DNA of 7,826 nucleotides from Anaerolineae bacterium (GTDB taxonomy: Bacteria; Chloroflexota; Anaerolineae; Anaerolineales; Villigracilaceae), in assembly GCA_003484265.1 (NCBI GenBank), contig DNDO01000227.1, forward strand, positions 1 to 7,826, written 5' to 3'. The position numbers and the translations under genes were made by a program. Position 1 is the first letter of the stretch. Each line of letters opens with the position of its first letter. The notes under the pieces were generated by a model. It did no database searches. It saw nothing but the letters and a program-made list of their open reading frames with translations, and was not told the origin of the DNA. Positions 1-5,441 of the stretch are shown here, in pieces.

Positions 1-1
1 T

Positions 2-901
2 CTCGATATTCCGCGCTCGATGTTGCCGAAAATCAAATCTTCTTCTGAAATTTATGGTCGCGTGACTGATCGAGGCGGTATGCTCGCCACAGGGGACAAT
101 GGATGGAGTGTTCCCGTCTCCGGCAGCCTCGGCGACCAGCATGCAGCCTTGTTCGGGCAGACGTGTTTCGATCCTGGTGAAGCGAAAAATACGTATGGGA
201 CAGGTTGTTTTATGTTGTTGAATACGGGAGAGAAACCCGTCCCTTCAAAGGCTGGGTTGCTCACAACGTTGGGCTACAAGATAGGCGACCAAAAAGCAGT
301 TTATGCGTTGGAGGGTTCGATTGCCATTTCGGGTGCGTTGATCCAGTGGCTGAGGGATAACTTGGGATTGATCCAATCGTCGGCGGAGGTGGAGGCGTTG
401 GCAAAATCCGTTGAGGATAACGGCGGCATATATTTTGTCCCTGCGTTCAGCGGATTATACGCGCCATATTGGAAGTCTGATGCGAGAGGGGTCATCGCCG
501 GGATGACCCGTTATGTCAACAAGGGTCATATTGCACGCGCCGCGTTGGAAGCGACTGCCTACCAAACACTGGAAGTGCTGGATGCGATGGAAACAGATTC
601 TGGTGTGAAGTTGACCGCGCTCAAGGTGGACGGGGGAATGGTATTCAATGAACTGCTCATGCAATTTCAGGCGGATTTGCTGGATGTGCCTGTCATCCGC
701 CCGAAGGTGGCGGAAACAACCGCGCTCGGCGCAGCTTATGCAGCGGGGCTGGCAGTCGGTTTTTGGAAGAGTTATGATGAGTTGCGCGCGAATTGGGGCA
801 TGGATAAAAAATGGATTTCTGCCATGAGCGCGGAAACCCGAATGAAGTTATACTCAGGTTGGAAGAAGGCAGTGACACGCACATTTAATTGGGTTGAATA
901 A
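2..901 (+). CDS. glpK: Glycerol kinase, C-terminal part (5' end outside window)
   Basis: Glycerol kinase (FGGY family) phosphorylates glycerol with ATP to sn-glycerol-3-phosphate in the cytoplasm. The reading frame is open from the left edge, and LDIPRSMLPKIKSSSEIYG aligns with the middle of E. coli GlpK, so the ATG at position 20 is internal and about 300 of roughly 500 residues are visible. Recognisable family segments, in order, are GDQHAALFGQ, the phosphate-binding YGTGCFMLLNTGEK, LEGSIAISGALIQWLRD, VPAFSGLYAPYW, VDGGMVFNELLMQFQADLL and the ATP-domain TTALGAAYAAGLAVGFW. The C-terminus GWKKAVTRTFNWVE is also typical, so the end is intact with TAA at 899-901. The missing N-terminal half carries the first ATPase motif and part of the glycerol site, which cannot be checked here. 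The next gene is glpD, the following step of the pathway, which supports the name. No transport gene (glpF) is in the window. Confidence 0.96.
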   Translation, partial: LDIPRSMLPKIKSSSEIYGRVTDRGGMLATGDNGWSVPVSGSLGDQHAALFGQTCFDPGEAKNTYGTGCFMLLNTGEKPVPSKAGLLTTLGYKIGDQKAVYALEGSIAISGALIQWLRDNLGLIQSSAEVEALAKSVEDNGGIYFVPAFSGLYAPYWKSDARGVIAGMTRYVNKGHIARAALEATAYQTLEVLDAMETDSGVKLTALKVDGGMVFNELLMQFQADLLDVPVIRPKVAETTALGAAYAAGLAVGFWKSYDELRANWGMDKKWISAMSAETRMKLYSGWKKAVTRTFNWVE

Positions 902-914
902 TGTATCAAGCGCG

Positions 915-959
915 AGGTTTCAGGTATCAGGGAAATTTTATACTCGGAACCTGAAACTT
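915..959. repeat. Inverted repeat between glpK and glpD
   Basis: GTTTCAGGT at 917-925 is exactly complementary to ACCTGAAAC at 949-957. With one G-T wobble the stem extends to 915-925 / 949-959, enclosing a 23-base loop. No T-run follows, so it is not a classical intrinsic terminator. The loop carries TATACT (939-944), a fair match to a bacterial -10 element, which could serve glpD, but no convincing -35 accompanies it. Phrases such as CAGGTATCAGG and CCTGAAACTTGACAC look like degenerate short direct repeats. The element could therefore be a processing or regulatory hairpin, an operator, or a scattered intergenic repeat. The sequence alone cannot decide between these. Confidence 0.45.
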
Positions 960-970
960 GACACCGATTT

Positions 971-2662
971 ATGAACCGACAAGATATCCTTTCTCATCTC
1001 AGGAAAACCCCCGAAGTCTCCGTGCTGATCGTTGGCGGAGGCATAAACGGCATAGGCGTGTTCCGCGAACTCGCTTTGAACGGCGTTGATGTATTGCTTG
1101 TCGAACGTGGGGATTTTTGTTCCGGGGCTTCGTCGGCTTCATCGCATATGGCGCATGGAGGAATTCGTTATTTGGAGAACGGTGAGTTCCGGCTCGTACG
1201 TGAGGCGGTGCGCGAACGTAACCTGTTACTACAGAACGCGCCGCATCTTGTAAAGCCGCTTCCAACTACCATTCCGATCTTCAAGCGATTTTCCGGGATC
1301 ATGAATGCCGCATTGAAATTTTTCGGCCGGCTCGATAAGCCCGCCGAACGCGGCTCCCTTGTCATAAAGATCGGTTTAATGCTTTACGATGCTTTCACGG
1401 GAATACAGCGTACTGTCCCCAGGCATAGGTTCTTATCAAGAAAAGAATCATTGTCTCGATGGGCACGGCTAAATCCCAAAATCGTAAATTCAGCTGTTTA
1501 TTATGATGGTGCGATCCTCCAGCCCGAACGCCTGGCAGTTGAGGTAATTCTTGATGCCGAGCAGGAAAACTCCAACGCGCATGCTCTAAATTATATGAGC
1601 ATGGTGGGCGGGCTTGAAAATACCATTATCCTGCGAGATGAATTTTCCGATGAAAATTTTGATGTGAAACCAAAATTGGTCATCAATGCTTCAGGCGCGT
1701 GGATCGACTCATCCAACAATAAACTTGGCTTGCCATCCCGTTTCATCGGCGGTACAAAAGGCTCGCATGTCGTTGTAAATCACGATGGTCTCCGTGAAGC
1801 CATAGGCGGCCACGAATTCTTCTTCGAAAATGACGACGGCCGCATTGTCCTCATCTATCCCCTTTATAACCGGGTGCTGATCGGCACCTCTGACATTCCC
1901 GTTGACTCTCCCGAAGATGTGCAATGCACGGATGAGGAGATCGATTATTTCCTCGACATGGTCAAACGTGTCTTTCCAGACATCAGCCTGTCCCGCCAGA
2001 ATATCGTTTTTCAATTCGCGGGCATTCGCCCCTTACCTCATGCCGCGGGGACGAAGGCATCACAGGTCTCCCGCGACCACAGCATCGAAGTTTTGGATGG
2101 TGATTGGACAAACCTATCCTTCCCTGTTTTTTCACTCGTCGGCGGAAAGTGGACCACCTTCCGCGCATTTGCCGAACAGACGGCGGATAAGGCGTTCGAA
2201 TACCTCGGTGTTAGACGGGCCAAGAATACTCGCTCCCTTGCCATCGGTGGCGGACGCGGCTATATACCTGATGCGGGAGACCTGCAACGACAGATCGAAA
2301 GCCTCTCCGCGTGGACGGGCGTCGCGCGCGAGCGATTGACAGTATTGTTTGAGCGGTATGGAACCCGTGCTGAAGCGATTGCAACCTTTATGAACGCTGG
2401 CGCCGACCGTCCTCTGCAAGAGCTGCCGGATTATTCCCTGCGCGAGATCCTTTTCATTGTGACACACGAAAAGGTATTCCACCTGGACGATTTCATCCTG
2501 CGCCGCTCCATGCTGGCGATGTTGGGGCGTCTCACTCGCGAAATGGTGGATGAACTGGCCGGCACGCTCGCCAACATGCTCGGTTGGACAAATGAGCAGA
2601 GAGAGGCTGAAGCGGCGCGAACGCTGTCCATTCTGGCGGACAGACATGGGGTCAGTTTGTGA
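971..2662 (+). CDS. glpD: FAD-dependent glycerol-3-phosphate dehydrogenase
   Basis: Oxidises sn-glycerol-3-phosphate to dihydroxyacetone phosphate and passes electrons through FAD to membrane quinones. It acts as a peripheral inner-membrane enzyme directly after GlpK in glycerol use. The 563 residues match the usual length of the family. Visible features are the FAD-binding GGGINGIG (22-29) followed by E45 at the end of the second strand, and the GlpD signature HGGIRYLE (62-69). Further on are TKGSHVVV (262-269), GIRPL (351-355) with its substrate-site arginine, and GGKWTTFR (391-398). The C-terminal DAO_C domain carries HEKVFHLDDFILRR (499-512). These motifs fit GlpD rather than the anaerobic GlpA subunit or the soluble oxidase GlpO, though GlpO is hard to exclude from motifs alone. 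The preceding SSHMAHGG reads SxxKLxHGG in the E. coli and Bacillus enzymes, so this is a divergent subgroup. The ATG at 971 is preferred because the FAD fold begins at residue 17. It has no evident Shine-Dalgarno sequence. Confidence 0.95.
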   Translation: MNRQDILSHLRKTPEVSVLIVGGGINGIGVFRELALNGVDVLLVERGDFCSGASSASSHMAHGGIRYLENGEFRLVREAVRERNLLLQNAPHLVKPLPTTIPIFKRFSGIMNAALKFFGRLDKPAERGSLVIKIGLMLYDAFTGIQRTVPRHRFLSRKESLSRWARLNPKIVNSAVYYDGAILQPERLAVEVILDAEQENSNAHALNYMSMVGGLENTIILRDEFSDENFDVKPKLVINASGAWIDSSNNKLGLPSRFIGGTKGSHVVVNHDGLREAIGGHEFFFENDDGRIVLIYPLYNRVLIGTSDIPVDSPEDVQCTDEEIDYFLDMVKRVFPDISLSRQNIVFQFAGIRPLPHAAGTKASQVSRDHSIEVLDGDWTNLSFPVFSLVGGKWTTFRAFAEQTADKAFEYLGVRRAKNTRSLAIGGGRGYIPDAGDLQRQIESLSAWTGVARERLTVLFERYGTRAEAIATFMNAGADRPLQELPDYSLREILFIVTHEKVFHLDDFILRRSMLAMLGRLTREMVDELAGTLANMLGWTNEQREAEAARTLSILADRHGVSL

Positions 2663-2671
2663 AGCGAGTGG

Positions 2672-2677
2672 TAGAAT
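2672..2677 (+). promoter_or_regulatory. Possible -10 element of a leaderless promoter
   Basis: TAGAAT at 2672-2677 resembles the bacterial -10 consensus and ends 8 bases before the glycosyltransferase ATG at 2686. Transcription starting from it would begin at or within a base or two of the start codon, giving a leaderless message. This would also explain the absence of a Shine-Dalgarno sequence in AGTCGCCT. No good -35 hexamer is present 16-18 bases upstream, where the sequence is the end of glpD. The call is an inference from spacing and a single hexamer. Confidence 0.25.
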
Positions 2678-2685
2678 AGTCGCCT

Positions 2686-3630
2686 ATGTCTCCCCGCAAG
2701 TCTAAAAGTAGCATTGATCTGATTATCCCTGTTTTCAACGAGGCTGGGGTTGTCGACCGTACCCACGTCGCGCTTCGAGAAGTCATTGACCTCCTGCCGC
2801 ACAAATTCACGATTTATTATGTGGATGACGGATCCAAGGATGAAACCGCGAAAACCCTGCGCGCGCTTGGGAAACAGGACAAACGCATCGTCGTTTTGGA
2901 ACTGGCGCGTAACTTTGGGCATCAAGCCGCACTGACCGCCGGTCTGGACGCTTCAAAAGGCGACTTTGTAATCACGATTGATGCCGACGGCCAACACCCG
3001 CCCGCGCTGATCGCCCAGATGATCGAGTTGTTCGAGCAGGGTTATGACATTGTGCAAGCTCAGCGGCTGGATGATAGAAATTATTCTTTCAAGCAGGCCA
3101 CATCTTTTATGTTCTACCGCCTAATCAATAGCATTAGCGGTACGCATGTTGAGCCCGGCGCGGCAGATTTTCGCGGTATGAGCCGCCAGGCTGTGGATGC
3201 CGTGAAAGCGATGCCGGAATTTCACCGCTTCCTTCGCGGCATGATCTCATGGATAGGATTTAAGAGCGTGATACTCCCGTATCATGAAACAGCTCGCTTG
3301 GCTGGCCAGTCGAAATATTCGCTCGGCAAGATGATCCGCCTTGCCATGGACGCGATCTTTTCATTTTCGCTAGTGCCTTTGTATATCGGCTTAAGTGCGG
3401 GCGGAATTTTCTTTTGTCTCGCCGCGCTCGAGATGATCTATGTGCTTTCGTTCTGGTTCAAAGGCGATACATCCACACTGGCACCGGGCTGGAGTTCGTT
3501 GATGTTCGTCATTCTCATTGCCAGCGGCATGTTGATGGTCGTGCTGGGGTTTATCGGGATTTATGTCGGCTATATCTTTCAGGAAGTAAAACGAAGACCC
3601 GTGTACCTATTGAAGAATGGGGAAAAATAA
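2686..3630 (+). CDS. Membrane-anchored GT2 glycosyltransferase (polyprenyl-phosphate sugar transferase type)
   Basis: Family-2 glycosyltransferase of the GtrB/ArnC/DPM1-like group. Members move a sugar from a nucleotide donor to a polyprenyl-phosphate lipid on the cytoplasmic face of the membrane. The 314 residues have the expected layout. The N-terminal GT-A domain starts with DLIIPVFNEA (11-20), followed by VDDGSKDET with D47/D48 and the metal-binding DADGQHP (99-105). Next come ADFRGMSRQA and AGQSKYSLGKM, both typical of this group. Two hydrophobic segments follow, about 229-257 and 271-298, and then a basic tail EVKRRPVYLL. The sugar and the lipid product cannot be read from the sequence; glucose, mannose or an aminosugar are all possible. 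The start is the first ATG and leaves ten residues before the first beta strand. The gene lies 23 bases after glpD and one base before the phosphatase start chosen here. Glycerol-3-phosphate chemistry upstream does not by itself imply a shared pathway. Confidence 0.9.
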   Translation: MSPRKSKSSIDLIIPVFNEAGVVDRTHVALREVIDLLPHKFTIYYVDDGSKDETAKTLRALGKQDKRIVVLELARNFGHQAALTAGLDASKGDFVITIDADGQHPPALIAQMIELFEQGYDIVQAQRLDDRNYSFKQATSFMFYRLINSISGTHVEPGAADFRGMSRQAVDAVKAMPEFHRFLRGMISWIGFKSVILPYHETARLAGQSKYSLGKMIRLAMDAIFSFSLVPLYIGLSAGGIFFCLAALEMIYVLSFWFKGDTSTLAPGWSSLMFVILIASGMLMVVLGFIGIYVGYIFQEVKRRPVYLLKNGEK

Positions 3631-3631
3631 A

Positions 3632-4267
3632 ATGCACGACAAGCCCGTTTATCAGTTCGTGTTCCTGCGCCACGGAGAGTCGGTGGGCAATGCCCAATCC
3701 CGCTGGCAGGGACAGTCCGATTATCCGCTTACAGAAAAGGGACGCGCGCAGGCAGCTGCCCTTGGCAGACGTTGGAAGTCAGAAGGTGTGCAATTCGATC
3801 TTGCGATCACAAGCACATTGATGCGTGCCAAGGAAACGGCGGATATAGTCTGTTCAGCGTTGAAAGTAAAAGTGGAAACTGATGATATCTGGCTCGAACG
3901 CGCCATCGGCGAAATGGAGGGATTGACCACGGAGGAAGTTCGACAAAAACCTAAGCCTCCCTATGTGACGCCATATGATTCCGTTGGTGGTGATGGCGAA
4001 GGCGATTGGGCTTTGTATCTTCGTGCAGGGCAGGCATTGCATGGCTTACTAAAAAGAACCGCTGGAAGTTATCTGATCGTTTCGCATGGCGGGCTGCTCA
4101 ATCAATTGATGAATGCGATCACGGGTGTCGCGCCTCATGCCGACCCATCTGGTGTGCGTTTTCGTTTTGAGAACACAGCCTTCGCGCGCGTTATTTATTT
4201 TCCGTACCAGCATCGCTGGAACATTGACACGGTCAACGACCGCGCACATTTGCAATCCTTGAAATAA
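3632..4267 (+). CDS. Histidine phosphatase family protein (phosphoglycerate mutase-like)
   Basis: Branch-1 histidine phosphatase superfamily protein of 211 residues. It uses a phospho-histidine intermediate to hydrolyse, or less often transfer, phosphate from small molecules. Visible catalytic features are FLRHGES with R13, H14 and E16, and the second arginine in STLMRAKETA (R65). The acidic residues in ERAIGEMEG lie at 89-97, and the second catalytic histidine is H152 in VSHGGLLNQL. The C-terminal VNDRAHL ending is also common in the family. The substrate is unknown; annotation as phosphoglycerate mutase, alpha-ribazole phosphatase or sugar-phosphate phosphatase would be a guess. Two in-frame starts exist. 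The ATG at 3617 overlaps the glycosyltransferase by 14 bases and has no ribosome-binding site. The ATG at 3632 has GGGGA eight bases upstream and puts RHGES at the usual distance from the N-terminus, so it is preferred. The gene is probably co-transcribed with both flanking genes. Confidence 0.88.
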   Translation: MHDKPVYQFVFLRHGESVGNAQSRWQGQSDYPLTEKGRAQAAALGRRWKSEGVQFDLAITSTLMRAKETADIVCSALKVKVETDDIWLERAIGEMEGLTTEEVRQKPKPPYVTPYDSVGGDGEGDWALYLRAGQALHGLLKRTAGSYLIVSHGGLLNQLMNAITGVAPHADPSGVRFRFENTAFARVIYFPYQHRWNIDTVNDRAHLQSLK

Positions 4268-4276
4268 GAGAGATTA

Positions 4277-5365
4277 ATGGCATTGTCTGATTCTGCAAGT
4301 CCAATTAATGGCAAAATGAAAATACTCGTATTTGGTGCGGGAGCCATCGGCACATATATAGGTGGAAGCCTAATTCTAGCGGGGCACCAGATCGTTTTTA
4401 TTGAGAGACAGAAAAAGGTCGATGGATTGCGCGAAAAGGGATTGCGCCTTGACCTGACGCTCGATAAGAGACGCAAGACCCAGGATGCCGCACGAGTGGA
4501 CCCATCCGCTTTCGTGATCGTGACCTCCCTCGAAGATGCGCTTCGCTATGGACCGTTCGATCTGGCGTTGTTCGCCCTGAAATCCTTCGACACCCGATCC
4601 GCATTGGAGGACATTAAACCTTTCGCGGACAAAATGCCGCCGATTCTGTGTCTCTCGAACGGAGTGGCGAACGAACCCGCCATCGCCGAAGCCCTCGGCG
4701 CAGACAAGGTTATTTATGGCACTGTGACCACCGCCATCGGAAGAAGAGGAGCGGGCGACATTGTCCTCGAGAAACTGCGAGGCGTCGGCGTCGCTAAGGG
4801 ACACGCGCTTTCAGAAAAACTGAACGATGCGATGAACAAGGCGCTCCTAAACTCGCAATTGTTTGAAAATGCGTCTTCGATGAAATGGTCGAAGATGCTA
4901 ACCAATCTGATCGCGAACCCAACGTCTGCCATTCTTGATATGACAGCAGGCGAAGTCTTTGCAAATAGAGACCTATATAAGATTGAAATTGGCATGTTGA
5001 AGGAATGTCTCGCTGTAATGGAAGCGCAGGGATGCGAAGTCGTTGACCTGCCGGGAACTCCCGTAAAAGCGTTGGCGTTTGCGACAAAATTGCCGTTGTG
5101 GTTGTCCCGTCCGCTATTGGGACGTGCCGCCGGGGCAGGCCGCGGCGCGAAGATGCCGTCCTTTCATATTGACCTGCACTCCGCGAGAGGCAAAAGTGAA
5201 GTAGACTATCTGCACGGCGAAGTCGTCCGTGCGGGAGAGAAACATAACGTTCCCACGCCAGTTAATAAAGTATTGACCGATACACTCCTGGCCTTGACGA
5301 ATCAGGAAGTTCCGTTGGAAGAGTTTGCGAAGAAACCCGAGATGTTGTTGAAGAAATTGGCATAA
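4277..5365 (+). CDS. Ketopantoate reductase family protein (2-dehydropantoate 2-reductase)
   Basis: ApbA/PanE-family NAD(P)H oxidoreductase. Characterised PanE enzymes reduce 2-dehydropantoate to pantoate on the way to coenzyme A. The Rossmann start is MKILVFGAGAIGTYIGG with GAGAIG at 20-25. Equivalents of the classical active-site residues are visible: K102 in ALKSFD, N128 in LSNGV, K206 in SKMLTNLIANPTSAIL and E308 in GKSEVDYLHGEVV. The PTPVN segment that follows is also typical. At 362 residues it is about 60 longer than E. coli PanE. The extra length is mainly around residues 262-295 (LPLWLSRPLLGRAAGAG), as in other long-form family members, plus a 13-residue N-terminal lead. AGAGAG (positions 4268-4273) is a weak ribosome-binding match for the 4277 start; the ATG at 4316, directly before KILVFGAG, is an alternative. 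No panB or panC neighbour supports a pantothenate role, so another 2-oxoacid or 2-hydroxyacid substrate remains possible. Confidence 0.88.
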   Translation: MALSDSASPINGKMKILVFGAGAIGTYIGGSLILAGHQIVFIERQKKVDGLREKGLRLDLTLDKRRKTQDAARVDPSAFVIVTSLEDALRYGPFDLALFALKSFDTRSALEDIKPFADKMPPILCLSNGVANEPAIAEALGADKVIYGTVTTAIGRRGAGDIVLEKLRGVGVAKGHALSEKLNDAMNKALLNSQLFENASSMKWSKMLTNLIANPTSAILDMTAGEVFANRDLYKIEIGMLKECLAVMEAQGCEVVDLPGTPVKALAFATKLPLWLSRPLLGRAAGAGRGAKMPSFHIDLHSARGKSEVDYLHGEVVRAGEKHNVPTPVNKVLTDTLLALTNQEVPLEEFAKKPEMLLKKLA

Positions 5366-5375
5366 CCAAATTATG

Positions 5376-5441
5376 TAGGGGCGAGGGGTTCTCGCCCTGT
5401 GTTGACGATACGATAGAAAGGGCGGGGCGACCCCGCCCCTA
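5376..5441. repeat. Two-hairpin REP/MITE-like intergenic repeat
   Basis: A 66-base unit fills most of the gap between the reductase and the kinase. Its ends are inverted copies: TAGGGGCG (5376-5383) and CGCCCCTA (5434-5441). The foldback extends inward as TAGGGGCG-A-GGGG against CCCCGCCCCTA with one bulged base. It also contains two internal hairpins. The first is GGGCGAG/CTCGCCC (5379-5385 / 5391-5397) with a 5-base loop. The second is GGGCGGGG/CCCCGCCC (5420-5427 / 5431-5438) with a 3-base loop. Repeats of this TAGGGGCG style are common, from general knowledge, in Chloroflexota and some cyanobacterial genomes. No transposase is present, so any movement would need a partner elsewhere. The last base is the A of the first possible start codon of the downstream kinase. 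The hairpins could terminate or stabilise message ends, although no T-run follows. Confidence 0.75.

Noticed and set aside
958..963. TTGACA just before glpD as a -35 element
   Set aside because: A matching -10 would fall inside glpD around 981-989, downstream of the supported start codon, and the hexamer is part of the degenerate CCTGAAACTTGACA repeat text.
2132..2647. 171-codon minus-strand open frame inside glpD, and other long antisense frames in the window
   Set aside because: They lie wholly over well-supported genes with intact catalytic motifs, and their translations resemble no known protein. They are by-products of codon usage on the coding strand.
971..2662. GlpA (anaerobic dehydrogenase subunit) identity for the dehydrogenase
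   Set aside because: The HGGIRYLE signature and a C-terminal DAO_C domain without an iron-sulfur or BFD-like cysteine region fit GlpD. No glpB or glpC genes are adjacent.
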